DNA of 64,000 bases from Tritrichomonas musculus (GCA_039105265.1 JAPFFF010000005.1:6681501-6745500), one strand, 5' to 3'; shown: positions 49,503 through 62,446, numbered from the stretch's first letter. Notes: a model not told the origin generated them from the letters alone. Made by a program: numbers and translations.

Positions 49503-49740
49503 GGTACAATTCTCATACGTTTAGTAACAGCAAAACTTTTTGACACTTTAAGAAAAAGAAAAGACATGTTATATAAAAAATATTTTTTAAAGAATAATAT
49601 ATTTGAAAAATTTAATATAAAAAATAAAGCTCAGAATTTTAAATCTGACATTCATTCAAAAATAAACTTTTTCTGAGAGGTGCACTTTCACAAAATTTTA
49701 ACGTTCTCTTTCTCAATATTTAACGTATGAGAATTGTACC
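49503..49740. mobile_element. TTAA-type MITE, family 2
   Basis: Ends GGTACAATTCTCATACGTT and AACGTATGAGAATTGTACC are perfect inverted repeats of 19 bp, with TTAA at 49499-49502 and 49741-49744. Its left TTAA is also the right TTAA of the family 1 MITE, so the two elements abut and share one target site. 238 bp, no ORF. Confidence 0.85.
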
Positions 49741-50105
49741 TTAAAGCATTGAAAAAATAAACTATATTGAAAAGTTAAATAAAAATAAAACATCATATAT
49801 GTAAATTTTACTAATTAAATTACTATTAATATTTATTTTACAGCATAAATTTAAACGAAACAGACCTCTCAATTATAGTTTGTCTTATCGTGTAAAATGA
49901 AAAATACTTTTAAAAAACATAGTTTTTTGCTAATTTTTTTAATAATTTTTTAATCGTTTAAAAGTAACTTTTTTAATTAAATTTTAACGTTTAGAAAATA
50001 TTTTTTTCGATCATAAATAATTGAAAAATATATAAATCACGATCATCAAAATTTCAGTTAAATATTATCGTCTAACGATTAAAAAAATCTCAAAAAAGCT
50101 CAAAA

Positions 50106-50250
50106 TTGAATGAATTTTTATACGAAAACCTTTCAATTTTTTCGTATACCGCTTTTTTTTTGGCCTTCAATATGGTGAATAAAAACGGTTTCTTATACGA
50201 AAAACCGTCGATTTTTTCGTATACCGCTTTTTTTGGCCTTCCCAATGGTC
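50106..50250. repeat. short tandem duplication, unit about 66 bp
   Basis: Two adjacent units contain TATACGAAAA followed by TTTTTTCGTATACCGC and TTTGGCCTTC. Each unit carries an internal TATACGAAAA/TTTTCGTATA inverted pair. The 67-codon ORF over it is a by-product. Confidence 0.6.
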
Positions 50251-50396
50251 AATTAAAATTGAATACTTATTCGATTTTTTTTTTAATTTTACATAACCGT
50301 TTATATTGACCTATTATAAGGCAGATTATTTTAGCCTTAAGCTGCCAAATAAATAATCAAATTTTAATACAATAAGCTTATTGTAATGGCTAAATA

Positions 50397-51242
50397 CAGT
50401 TTTTTCAACAACGTTATGGAAAAAGTTGATATTCGTTATGGAAACTTTTTCTTAAAAACTTCTTTTCTAAGAAAAATTTGTATCTGTTATGGAAAAATAT
50501 CACCAAACTTTTTCTGTGCAATTATTTTTTATCGTTATGGAATTGTAAAGTCATCAATTTTTTTACTCAGAAAATGAGATATATCGTTATGGATAAATAT
50601 GGAAATTGAGATAAAGTGCAAAATTGAAAGCATTTTTTATTCAAAAAAGATTAATACTCAATACAGCATTTTCTCGAACAATTAAATATAAATTCATGTT
50701 TATTTTCGTAATTAATGTTTCCTTATTCATGGTTTCTTATAATAAATTATCGATTTACGGTAAAACTTGTAAATACAAAATACATAAAACTAATTAAGGA
50801 ATATAATTTCAAATAATATCCTTTTCTAACATTAATCTGATATGTGATTCCTTTTTTACTAAAAGAATGATTAACAAAAATGTCTTTTGTAAGATAATTT
50901 TATAGAAAAAAAAATGATTAAAATTATTTTTTCTATGCATTCCTTCTTGAATTTTTCCTTTTTCACTATTTTTGCATGATATTCTTTTCACAAAGAAAAA
51001 ATTGAGAAAATTAAAAGATTTTTTTCTGAGGAATTTCCATATTTTTCCATAACGATATATCTCATTTTCTGAGTAAAAAAATTGATAACTTTACAATTCC
51101 ATAACGATAAAAAATAATTGCACAGAAAAAGTTTGGTGATATTTTTCCATAACAGATACAAATTTTTCTTAGAAAAGAAGTTTTTAAGAAAAAGTTTCCA
51201 TAACGAATATCAACTTTTTCCATAACGTTGTTGAAAAAACTG
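50397..51242. mobile_element. TA-type MITE with 200-bp arms and CAGT...ACTG ends
   Basis: Two arms of about 200 bp are near-perfect reverse complements, beginning CAGTTTTTTCAACAACG and flanked by TA at 50395-50396 and 51243-51244. The word CGTTATGG recurs about every 40-50 bp along both arms, a likely binding site. CAGT termini and TA targets are typical of pogo/Tc1-mariner elements. The 400-bp centre has no gene. Confidence 0.82.
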
Positions 51243-51908
51243 TATTTTACCTTTCAATTTCAATGTTTTTAAAATATTGTTATATCTCAGTTTTTTATAT
51301 TAAAATCATTTTATTTATTTATTTATATGAAATAAATATTTACTATTCAAAAATTGTGTTACAATATTTTTTCAATTATTTACGTTTTTTACAAAAAATG
51401 GTTATATTTTTTTCTATTTTTTCCTTATTGTAGTAAATTTAGTTCCATTACGATAAAAATTAGCTGTAATTTATTTTAAATAGTATTAATCTTTTAGAAT
51501 TATATATATATATTATATTAATAATTACTCAATTTAATCGAAAAGAAATGAAAAAGATATTTAAAAAATATGTATTTTTATTTTTGAAATTTATAATTTG
51601 TAAACAAAATTTATCCGTTATTAAGAAATTTCATTAAAATTTATCAATTTGAGCAACAAGTTTCTCAATTTGGATTCTATTTTTCCATATCAAAATGGTA
51701 TCACAGTATGCTACATTGATTGACAATCAAAATATATAGGCTTTACTCAAGAAAATCCAAAAAATGCAATCACATTTCTTTTTCTGATTCATTTATTAAA
51801 TTTCCAGATATAACGAATTATTAACGACATATTAGCTAGTATGATCATGCCTTTTCTAAATGTCAAAATTGCTTCTTTCTAGAAGATCCAACTACCTATA
51901 TGAAAATA

Positions 51909-52126
51909 GACCTCTTAGTTAAGAAAGGTGGCCGTTAATTTATTTATCTCAAAGTTCGTTATTTTATTTCAAACTTCCTTATGTTTTGAATGCTTCTTAC
52001 AAATTATAAATTTTATTTTTCTTTCAAAATCCTAACAAAGTTTGAGAGGAGATAACAAAATTAGATAGAATTATAACGAACTTTGAGACAAATAAATTAA
52101 CGGCCACCTTTCTTAACTAAGAGGTC
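51909..52126. mobile_element. small TA-type MITE with 54-bp inverted ends
   Basis: The ends GACCTCTTAGTTAAGAAAGG and reverse complement extend about 54 bp with one mismatch (TTATCTC against GAGACAA). TA lies on both sides (51907-51908 and 52127-52128). 218 bp, non-coding. Confidence 0.8.
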
Positions 52127-52698
52127 TAATAATTGAATTTTTTTCAATGGTACGATATTCCAATATCATTTTCCAAATGAATATTTTATATTTATTTTCA
52201 TAAATTATGTACATTAATTGGAAATCTTCGGGATTTTATATATTTTCAATATGGGTTCAATAAAATCACCAGATAAAAAAAAGAGGTCTGAAAATTTCGA
52301 TAAAAAGTTCTCTTAATTTCATGTATGACAGTGATACACCTACAAAACTACATTCACTTTTATATATAATTAATGCATATTTTGAATATATACTTTTTAT
52401 TAGTAAATACTTATTCATTACATGATCCAAATATCTGATTTTTTCACTTTTTTATGCAATCATTTTCTAACTATTTTATTTGTATGATCAAAAAATTTCA
52501 ATGATTTCACGTTCATTAAAACATAATGCACAACAAAAAATTCATTAGAAAATCCTGTGAGAATTGTTTTTTTTGGATTGATTTAAGAGGAGCTTTGAAA
52601 ATATTGAATACCTATAGAAATAAATTCAATGCATATTCAATAATTTCTGTGCAAATTCAATTTTTTTCAATTAAATTTAAATCCAACTTTATCCTTAA

Positions 52699-52894
52699 GG
52701 GACCACTATCAAATTCTATGTTAAAAATTCTATGAGTTATCACAAAATTAATTGACTTAAAAAAATTATTTCTTGAGTATTTTTGCTATATTTTGGTATA
52801 TAAATTATATAAATTACATATCATTTATTTCTATTCTTCTTTTAAGCCTATTCCTTTTTTTCAATAAAAATTTAAAAGTTGAAAGGAGTAAAAA
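52699..52894 (-). mobile_element. TTAA MITE family 1, copy 2, first half (split by an insertion)
   Basis: It starts at TTAA (52695-52698) with GGGACCACTATCA and matches the right part of the intact copy in reverse, up to GGAGTAAAAA. It then stops where the 10.5-kb transposon begins. The last 8 bases, AGTAAAAA (52887-52894), are the target duplication. Confidence 0.88.
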
Positions 52895-53445
52895 AGAAGT
52901 GCAGGGACTAAAATAACGTATTTTGTCTATTTAATATTTTGCTTTTATTTCCTTTTATATTTTATATCTCAATAATTTTATTATATTTTTATTTTAAACA
53001 TTTATTGTATTATATGAAATACTTATTGTTTTGATTATTTATTCAAAGGGAAAGAAGTTACTTAATTGCCAAAAATCATTAAATATATATAAATATCTTA
53101 ATGAAAAAATATTTTTAATTCATAATTATCGTATATTTAACTAATAAATATAATATTAATATTTAATAATTATTTGTATAAAAATAAAACAATTTTTTTC
53201 ATGAAAAAAAATAAAATTTAAAAAAAAATGTATTTTACAACTCATTTTTTGGAATGGTTGTTTAATTCTCAAGGGATAACTATATATCAATTTATAGGAT
53301 AATTAATATATATCACAATAAATATATGAAAATAAAAAACGACTCGTCAGGCGTAGCTGCGTTTTAACCTTTAATTTTTTAAAAAAAATTTAAATTTTGG
53401 GCGAAAGCCAATCGACAAATAGGAAATTTTTCTAAAAAAATTTTT

Positions 53446-55866
53446 TCATTCAAAAAGTTGTTGTCGATTGGTAAAAAAAAAAAAAAATCTTTTTTTACCA
53501 ATCGACAAACACGATAGGACTTTTTATGCGGAAAAATGGCCCTTCTTTGCCAATCGACAAACGACCATTTATAAATCGATGTATCGAGAATTGATGTTTA
53601 TCGAGGAGAGATCCCAAAATCATATATTTTGAACGGTACCGTATAAGGAGCATAACTACATAATATTGTCGAAAAATTCCGCCTTCATCAGATACATATA
53701 ATTATATCCAGTTTGTTCCTTCAGAAAAAGACTATTTATTTCCTGCTTATTATAGATCATCGTTTTTTACGTCAATAATTTCAATATTACTAGCAGAGTA
53801 ACAGGTTTACAAATCGATGCTATTTTTCAAATAGTTGAAATATTAGATGTTTTACTCGATTAAAAACCTTTGTCGTCTCAAATAATATTCTCCATCGTAT
53901 TTCACATATAATTATCAATACAGATGGTACAGAAAGCGTTGTAAAATTATGCTAATTTTCATTATTATTCAAATATTCATTTAAAATACAGAGTTAAAAA
54001 ACTATTAAATTTATAGTTCATTTAATAAAGTTTAAAAATGTATCAACAATAATCATTATTTTCTTTTTTATTATACAAAAAACGATGATTTTGAATAAAA
54101 ATTAAACATATTATAAACGGTCTTCTCTCAATTTTGAAATACATTATTTTTATCTAAATTTTACATTTCACCTATTTGTATTCATTATTATCTCTTCATT
54201 TTAGTATATTATCTTTTTATGCAACTAAATATGATTATATATATGAATTAATTAATAAGACGATAATTTATTCTAGGTTAATATAAATTAATCTCGTGCT
54301 TTATTTAAAATTTCTTATATTTGTAAGAATATATTATTCATATTAATATGTTGATAACAAATATATTATTATTTTATTATATAAATACTTACTTATGCCA
54401 CTTTTTATATTTCCCATTTTGATCGGCACTTTTTCATTTCACCTATTTGTATTCATTATTATCTCTTCATTTTAGTATATTATCTTTTTATGCAACTAAA
54501 TATGATTATATATGTGAATTAATTAACAAGATGATAATTTATTCTAGGTTAATATAAATTAATCTCGTGCTTTATTTAAAATTTCTTATATTTGTAAGAA
54601 TATATTATTCATATTAATATGTTGATAACAAATATATTATTATTTTATTATATAAATACTTACTTATGCCACTTTTTATATTTCCCATTTTGATCGGCAC
54701 TTTTTCATTTCACCTATTTGTATTCATTATTATCTCTTCATTTTAGTATATTATCTTTTTATGCAACTAAATATGATTATATATGTGAATTAATTAACAA
54801 GATGATAATTTATTCTAGGTTAATATAAATTAATCTCGTGCTTTATTTAAAATTTCTTATATTTGTAAGAATATATTATTCATATTAATATGTTGATAAC
54901 AAATATATTATTATTTTATTATATAAATACTTACTTATGCCACTTTTTATATTTCCCATTTTGATCGGCACTTTTTCATTTCACCTATTTGTATTCATTA
55001 TTATCTCTTCATTTTAGTATATTATCTTTTTATGCAACTAAATATGATTATATATGTGAATTAATTAACAAGATGATAATTTATTCTAGGTTAATATAAA
55101 TTAATCTCGTGCTTTATTTAAAATTTCTTATATTTGTAAGAATATATTATTCATATTAATATGTTGATAACAAATATATTATTATTTTATTATATAAATA
55201 CTTACTTATGCCACTTTTTATATTTCCCATTTTGATCGGCACTTTTTCATTTCACCTATTTGTATTCATTATTATCTCTTCATTTTAGTATATTATCTTT
55301 TTATGCAACTAAATATGATTATATATGTGAATTAATTAACAAGATGATAATTTATTCTAGGCTAATATAAATTAATCTCGTGCTTTATTTAAAATTTCTT
55401 ATATTTGTAAGAATATATTATTCATATTAATATGTTGATAACAAATATATTATTATTTTATTATATAAATACTTACTTATGCCACTTTTTATATTTCCCA
55501 TTTTGATCGGCACTTTTTCATTTCACCTATTTGTATTCATTATTATCTCTTCATTTTAGTATATTATCTTTTTATGCAACTAAATATGATTATATATGTG
55601 AATTAATTAACAAGATGATAATTTATTCTAGGTTAATATAAATTAATCTCGTGCTTTATTTAAAATTTCTTATATTTGTAAGAATATATTATTCATATTA
55701 ATATGTTGATAACAAATATATTATTATTTTATTATATAAATACTTACTTATGCCACTTTTTATATTTCCCATTTTGATCGGCACTTTTTCATTTCACCTA
55801 TTTGTATTCATTATTATCTCTTCATTTTAGTATATTATCTTTTTATGCAACTAAATATGATTATAT
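53446..55866. repeat. left arm of the giant inverted repeat, with about 6.3 copies of a 271-bp tandem unit
   Basis: Bases 53446-54163 are the mirror of 61728-62446. The outer edge includes a small hairpin around poly-A/T, formed by GTCGATTGGT and ACCAATCGAC. From 54164 a 271-bp unit repeats with exact spacing (CACCTATTTG at 54169, 54440, 54711, 54982, 55253, 55524, 55795). The outermost unit has ATTAATAAGACGATAA where inner ones have ATTAACAAGATGATAA. No gene. Confidence 0.95.
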
Positions 55867-56848
55867 TAATTGATTTAGCCATTCTTCTTCTTGCTTTTTT
55901 TTTTTTTTATTTCAACGCAATTGAAATGTCTCAAAAAAAATATCATTATTGATATGAATATATAAACAATTTTGTGTTTATTGTTTCAATTCTCATGCAT
56001 ATATATACACTCAAGTGCCATCATTTTGTGGCTAATTAAAATAATCATTTATATTGTTTTGAACGAATATTATACAATCATTTTAAATTAAGATGACTTT
56101 TACTAAAAATGTACACTTATTCATTAACATGATATAATTACTTTATTATAATTTCATAATAATCATATTCATAATTATCGAATTATAAATCATTATAATT
56201 AAACAGATATTTTTTGAATAAAAATATCAACTTTTTCATAAAAAAAAATTTGCTTAAATTTTAAAATATATATATCTCAATATTAAACAGAAAAATCAAA
56301 CAGATATTAAAACTGTAGATTTATGCTTCAATTTAAAAATTATTTTTATTATTAATAAAATATGATAAAGTATTTTTCACGCTTCTCACAATTTTGAATG
56401 GTTTATATTTTGGCTTACAGTGCTCTGAAAATTGTGTTTTATATTTTATTACGTTTGATATAGTATTTGTCCATGATTTCGAACCAATGTGAAGAAAAAA
56501 AAAAACATATTAACTTTTCATTTATATAAATAATATTTTTCCATTAAATATAAATGAAATTGGTGTTTTAAATTAATTGTTTATAGTATATTGTATTTAA
56601 TTTATGTCGCTTAATATATTGTTTGGAAAGATTTTTTCATTATTTTTAGTGAAAAATATTTGTAAATGATATGTTAATAAATATTGTATCGATTCCTGGT
56701 TGTTATAAGGGGGCAAATAAGCTTTTCCATATAAATTTATTGAAAAAAACATTGACAAAGTGAGCTTATTATTGGTATCTTTTAAGCCCCTTTGGTGCAA
56801 ATGGTCCCCAGAATGCCTAAAAAGCATCATCGCAAATAAATCCTGTGT
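55867..56848. other. AT-rich core of the giant transposon, largely gene-free
   Basis: No clear gene. A minus-strand ORF of 77 codons at 56597-56830 (GDHLHQRGLKDTNN) directly follows the transposase remnant and may be its decayed tail, but the similarity is too weak to call. Confidence 0.5.
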
Positions 56849-58160
56849 CTAACTACTACTGATTTTCATGCAAGGCCACTGCCTCAATTCCTTCAACAGC
56901 TTTTTGCAGTATTCTGTTTTCTTTAAATCGGGAAATTGTTCAAAGAAAGTTGAAATCATTTGGAAACTTAATTCAAATAAAAACAATCGAAACGGTAAAT
57001 CGATTGAAATACTGAAATTTGCAGAATTCCATGATGCAAATGGTAGAAAAAAGCATGCATCAATGTAGTCTTGTTCTCTTAGCAGTTTAATTGTGTTTTC
57101 AAAAGTGAGCATTTTGAGGCAATATGCATTTCTCATCTTCCCTGCTTTAGACGTGTCCAATATAGCATTTCCTAAATCTAGAATCCTTGAAACATTCTCA
57201 AAATCAGTCATAAAAGGTGATTCTGAAAATAAAGCTATTCGATTCATCTGAAAACGTGAACGAATACCTTTCCACAAGTGAAGTGGATCGCCTATTGGAA
57301 TGGTTAATTCAACATGATTACATAATATAGTATAAATTTCATTCACCAACTTTAAAAATCACTAGATCGTCCATCAACATAGTTTTGATAAAAAAGTTCG
57401 TGATCATTTGATAAGAATCTATCGCCGTCTGTTGATTTGTACCAAACATTGAATCCGTTCAAGATTAATGTGTTTTTAATATTTTCGGCGATTTCATCCA
57501 ATGATTCATTATAATTTCCATTGCACCACTTTTCAATATGAAGTAATTTTGGAGGTAATCTATAATCTAATGGTATTAACATATATATGAAACCATTATT
57601 ATAAGTGATTGTATCATTTGAACTCTCATTTTTATAACTTGTCATTGCTACAGTTGAAAAACTCTTGAAGGCGAATGCATCAATGGCTAGGTTAACAATA
57701 CATGAGTTGTGGATTTCAAGAAAGCCATTCTGTGTCTTATATTCATGTATAACATCATTAATGTGATCAATATCAATAATATTTTTTTTTCTTGTTTGAT
57801 TAATTCTCCATATTTCAAATACAGCATTTGATAAGATGGCAAAGGTAGAAATTGTCTACATAAATTGTATGATTTTGCACTGCTCAAGTAGATTAATAAA
57901 TAAACGTCGCATATATCTGAATTATATTTTTTTTGCTGAGAAAAACAGTTATCTAAAATGTTCCAAATGATGTTCATTGTTAATGATTTCGGAGCAATCA
58001 GAGTCCATTTTGATTCACTTGCATCAGTAATTATTCCAGAAATATCTGTTTGAGTATAAGATTCTGAGTAACTATTAATGACTTGTGCTTTTTTAGTCTG
58101 AATTGGTTCAGGTTGTGTTTGGAGATTGACAGGTGCAATTTTAGCAGAATTTTGATACAT
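56849..58160 (-). pseudogene. DDE-type DNA transposase of the giant element, two frameshifts
   Basis: Three consecutive frames carry transposase-like motifs in order. Frame one (from 58160) has a disordered start (NLQTQPEPIQTKKAQ) and a helical SPKSLTMNIIW-type region. After a shift near an A-run at about 57785 the second frame has LAIDAFAFKSFS, then WYKSTDGDRFLSNDHELFY. After another shift near 57351 the third has IPIGDPLHLWKGIRSR. Acidic residues in IDAF, TDGD and GDPLH followed by a basic helix recall P-element-like and related DDE transposases; the 8-bp target duplication of the host element agrees with P. The total is about 435 codons, short for a full P transposase, so the C-terminal part may be lost. 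The first shift sits at a homopolymer and could be a base-calling error. Confidence 0.6.
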
Positions 58161-58173
58161 TCTTTTTATTTTT

Positions 58174-58476
58174 TTATCTCTTAATTCCCATTTTTTTAGC
58201 TAATTGTGAAAAGTAATTATTAGGTTTTTCTTCATTATCTTTTGATTCTTCATTGTCTGAAAAATCTGTTTTATCTAATTGTCGTATTAATTTAGCAGTA
58301 ATTAGTTCATATGGACTTTTTAATTCAAATCTATGAATTTTTTCATTGTTTTCTGATTGATTGTAGAGTATATTCTGAACTGGCCTATCAACAACTTGAA
58401 TTTTAACTGCAATTTCTTTTTCTTCTCCATCCACCCATTCAGCTGGTAAGAATGCGATCATTTCTTTAGATTGCAT
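58174..58476 (-). CDS. small ORF preceding the transposase, 100 aa
   Basis: It starts with MQSKEMIAFLPAEWVDGEEK and is followed 14 bases later by the transposase ORF in another frame. Residues 1-65 look folded (IAVKIQVVDRPVQNILY, RFELKSPYELITAKLIRQL); residues 70-88 are acidic, and the end is basic (AKKMGIKR). It could be a separate first ORF or the N-terminal domain of the transposase after a frameshift. The stop codon is in TAAA, and a perfect TCAYWWWT initiator match lies just upstream, so it is the likely first coding exon of the element's transcript. Confidence 0.55.
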   Translation of the reverse strand: MQSKEMIAFLPAEWVDGEEKEIAVKIQVVDRPVQNILYNQSENNEKIHRFELKSPYELITAKLIRQLDKTDFSDNEESKDNEEKPNNYFSQLAKKMGIKR

Positions 58477-58481
58477 TTAAT

Positions 58482-58489
58482 AATAATGA
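58482..58489 (-). promoter_or_regulatory. initiator TCATTATT upstream of the transposon gene
   Basis: An exact match to the trichomonad initiator TCAYWWWT starts 13 bases before the ATG at 58476. This is the usual spacing for genes in that group, where the A of TCA is the transcription start. Confidence 0.5.
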
Positions 58490-58930
58490 AATGAAATAGT
58501 TGAATGATTTTATTTTGCATTAAAGAACAAATATCCTCATAAAAAGATAATATTCGTTTTTTTTATATCAAAAGATGGACGTTTTTCTCTTAAATCTAAC
58601 GTTTACATTAACTTTAAAACATAAATTTCTTAAAAAGAAATGAATAGATCAACTCTTATATTAAATTAAATATATATATATTTATATATATATTTATCAA
58701 AGCAAATAAATATTTATTGTATAATTTAAATAAGATTTCTTTTTCAAGAAATAATGTATCATGTTAAATAACCATTTATCAACACAAAAACAAAAATACA
58801 TTTTTCTCTAAAACTAGCGCATAAATCAATTAACATAAATAATGACAAAAAATTTATAAAATAAAAAATATATTTATTATATTTAAATTACAAAATTTCG
58901 AGTATTTCCTCTACTTGAATACCTCTCATA

Positions 58931-59548
58931 AACTGGAACCAAAAACTCAGTACCACCAAAGTTCTCAAAAAAGTGAAAATTCAAAAGAAATGAAGAGAAA
59001 ATAAAATAAAATTGCCTCAAAAAGTGAAAATAATTGGTACTGAGATTTTGGCCGCTTCAAAAAGTTTATAAAAATAAAAAAATATATCTTAATTATCTTA
59101 ATTATTAACACTGTAATTAATTTTCTTTCCTAAGTTTCCATTTAGTATATGTGTGTTGACATTTAAATTATATATATATATATATATATATAAAGATCTT
59201 GAGGAGAATAACTTAAGTATAGTATTGTATCTATAATAGTATTAGTTGGAACTAGTTGTAGAGAAAAGCTTTCCTATTTATCTGTCGGATTACTAAATAA
59301 GGTAGGTAAGAAAATCAAGTAACAATGTAATTTCAAAGATATGCGATTTTATAAAAGCATGACCAAATTAGAAAAATCTTGCAATTTATGGTATAATACA
59401 TCGGAAGTATATTTGGTGATATCGGTCTTGGGAGTCTAAAAGCGATAATTGGCCTAATTTGCTACGATTTTAAGAAAAAAATATTATTAAACATATATAA
59501 AACTTTTTGATAACTTATTTGGTGGTACTGACTTTTTGGTTCCAGTTT
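58931..59548. mobile_element. MITE nested in the giant transposon
   Basis: Inverted ends AACTGGAACCAAAAA and reverse complement extend to about 28 bp (one mismatch) through TCAGTACCACC. TA lies on both sides. The 618-bp interior has an AT microsatellite (59168-59192) and no gene. Its right end sits at the start of the right tandem arm. Confidence 0.7.
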
Positions 59549-59555
59549 AAATAAA

Positions 59556-62446
59556 TATTTATATAATAAAATAATAATATATTTGTTATCAACATATTAA
59601 TATGAATAATATATTCTTACAAATATAAGAAATTTTAAATAAAGCACGAGATTAATTTATATTAACCTAGAATAAATTATCATCTTGTTAATTAATTCAC
59701 ATATATAATCATATTTAGTTGCATAAAAAGATAATATACTAAAATGAAGAGATAATAATGAATACAAATAGGTGAAATGAAAAAGTGCCGATCAAAATGG
59801 GAAATATAAAAAGTGGCATAAGTAAGTATTTATATAATAAAATAATAATATATTTGTTATCAACATATTAATATGAATAATATATTCTTACAAATATAAG
59901 AAATTTTAAATAAAGCACGAGATTAATTTATATTAACCTAGAATAAATTATCATCTTGTTAATTAATTCACATATATAATCATATTTAGTTGCATAAAAA
60001 GATAATATACTAAAATGAAGAGATAATAATGAATACAAATAGGTGAAATGAAAAAGTGCCGATCAAAATGGGAAATATAAAAAGTGGCATAAGTAAGTAT
60101 TTATATAATAAAATAATAATATATTTGTTATCAACATATTAATATGAATAATATATTCTTACAAATATAAGAAATTTTAAATAAAGCACGAGATTAATTT
60201 ATATTAACCTAGAATAAATTATCATCTTGTTAATTAATTCACATATATAATCATATTTAGTTGCATAAAAAGATAATATACTAAAATGAAGAGATAATAA
60301 TGAATACAAATAGGTGAAATGAAAAAGTGCCGATCAAAATGGGAAATATAAAAAGTGGCATAAGTAAGTATTTATATAATAAAATAATAATATATTTGTT
60401 ATCAACATATTAATATGAATAATATATTCTTACAAATATAAGAAATTTTAAATAAAGCACGAGATTAATTTATATTAACCTAGAATAAATTATCATCTTG
60501 TTAATTAATTCACATATATAATCATATTTAGTTGCATAAAAAGATAATATACTAAAATGAAGAGATAATAATGAATACAAATAGGTGAAATGAAAAAGTG
60601 CCGATCAAAATGGGAAATATAAAAAGTGGCATAAGTAAGTATTTATATAATAAAATAATAATATATTTGTTATCAACATATTAATATGAATAATATATTC
60701 TTACAAATATAAGAAATTTTAAATAAAGCACGAGATTAATTTATATTAACCTAGAATAAATTATCATCTTGTTAATTAATTCACATATATAATCATATTT
60801 AGTTGCATAAAAAGATAATATACTAAAATGAAGAGATAATAATGAATACAAATAGGTGAAATGAAAAAGTGCCGATCAAAATGGGAAATATAAAAAGTGG
60901 CATAAGTAAGTATTTATATAATAAAATAATAATATATTTGTTATCAACATATTAATATGAATAATATATTCTTACAAATATAATATATTTGTTATCAACA
61001 TATTAATATGAATAATATATTCTTACAAATATAAGAAATTTTAAATAAAGCACGAGATTAATTTATATTAACCTAGAATAAATTATCATCTTGTTAATTA
61101 ATTCACATATATAATCATATTTAGTTGCATAAAAAGATAATATACTAAAATGAAGAGATAATAATGAATACAAATAGGTGAAATGAAAAAGTGCCGATCA
61201 AAATGGGAAATATAAAAAGTGGCATAAGTAAGTATTTATATAATAAAATAATAATATATTTGTTATCAACATATTAATATGAATAATATATTCTTACAAA
61301 TATAAGAAATTTTAAATAAAGCACGAGATTAATTTATATTAACCTAGAATAAATTATCATCTTGTTAATTAATTCACATATATAATCATATTTAGTTGCA
61401 TAAAAAGATAATATACTAAAATGAAGAGATAATAATGAATACAAATAGGTGAAATGAAAAAGTGCCGATCAAAATGGGAAATATAAAAAGTGGCATAAGT
61501 AAGTATTTATATAATAAAATAATAATATATTTGTTATCAACATATTAATATGAATAATATATTCTTACAAATATAAGAAATTTTAAATAAAGCACGAGAT
61601 TAATTTATATTAACCTAGAATAAATTATCGTCTTATTAATTAATTCACATATATAATCATATTTAGTTGCATAAAAAGATAATATACTAAAATGAAGAGA
61701 TAATAATGAATACAAATAGGTGAAATGTAAAATTTAGATAAAAATAATGTATTTCAAAATTGAGAGAAGACCGTTTATAATATGTTTAATTTTTATTCAA
61801 AATCATCGTTTTTTGTATAATAAAAAAGAAAATAATGATTATTGTTGATACATTTTTAAACTTTATTAAATGAACTATAAATTTAATAGTTTTTTAACTC
61901 TGTATTTTAAATGAATATTTGAATAATAATGAAAATTAGCATAATTTTACAACGCTTTCTGTACCATCTGTATTGATAATTATATGTGAAATACGATGGA
62001 GAATATTATTTGAGACGACAAAGGTTTTTAATCGAGTAAAACATCTAATATTTCAACTATTTGAAAAATAGCATCGATTTGTAAACCTGTTACTCTGCTA
62101 GTAATATTGAAATTATTGACGTAAAAAACGATGATCTATAATAAGCAGGAAATAAATAGTCTTTTTCTGAAGGAACAAACTGGATATAATTATATGTATC
62201 TGATGAAGGCGGAATTTTTCGACAATATTATGTAGTTATGCTCCTTATACGGTACCGTTCAAAATATATGATTTTGGGATCTCTCCTCGATAAACATCAA
62301 TTCTCGATACATCGATTTATAAATGGTCGTTTGTCGATTGGCAAAGAAGGGCCATTTTTCCGCATAAAAAGTCCTATCGTGTTTGTCGATTGGTAAAAAA
62401 AGATTTTTTTTTTTTTTTTACCAATCGACAACAACTTTTTGAATGA
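59556..62446. repeat. right arm of the giant inverted repeat, about 8 copies of the 271-bp unit reversed
   Basis: GGTGAAATG recurs at 59771, 60042, 60313, 60584, 60855, 61177, 61448 and 61719. All steps are 271 bp except one of 322 bp, caused by a 51-bp internal duplication at about 60979-61030. The outermost unit shares the TCGTCTTATTAAT variant with the left arm's outermost unit. Beyond 61728 the unique part mirrors 53446-54163 to within about one base of length. Confidence 0.95.

Larger units (their letters stand above)
41762..52694. mobile_element. candidate TTAA-type element enclosing a nested cluster
   Basis: The ends read TTAA + GGATAAAGTTGGATT (41758 on) and AATCCAACTTTATCC + TTAA (ending 52698), a perfect inverted repeat next to TTAA at each side. 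If these are the two ends of one element, everything between is nested inside it, about 10.9 kb, of which at least 7.5 kb is later insertions. They could instead be ends of two separate copies. TTAA target sites are typical of piggyBac and Kolobok. Confidence 0.4.

Noticed and set aside
53446-62446. The large inverted repeat as a separate element with its own target duplication
   Set aside because: No direct repeat flanks 53446 and 62446, whereas the 8-bp duplication is exact at 52887/63351, so the inverted repeat is treated as internal.
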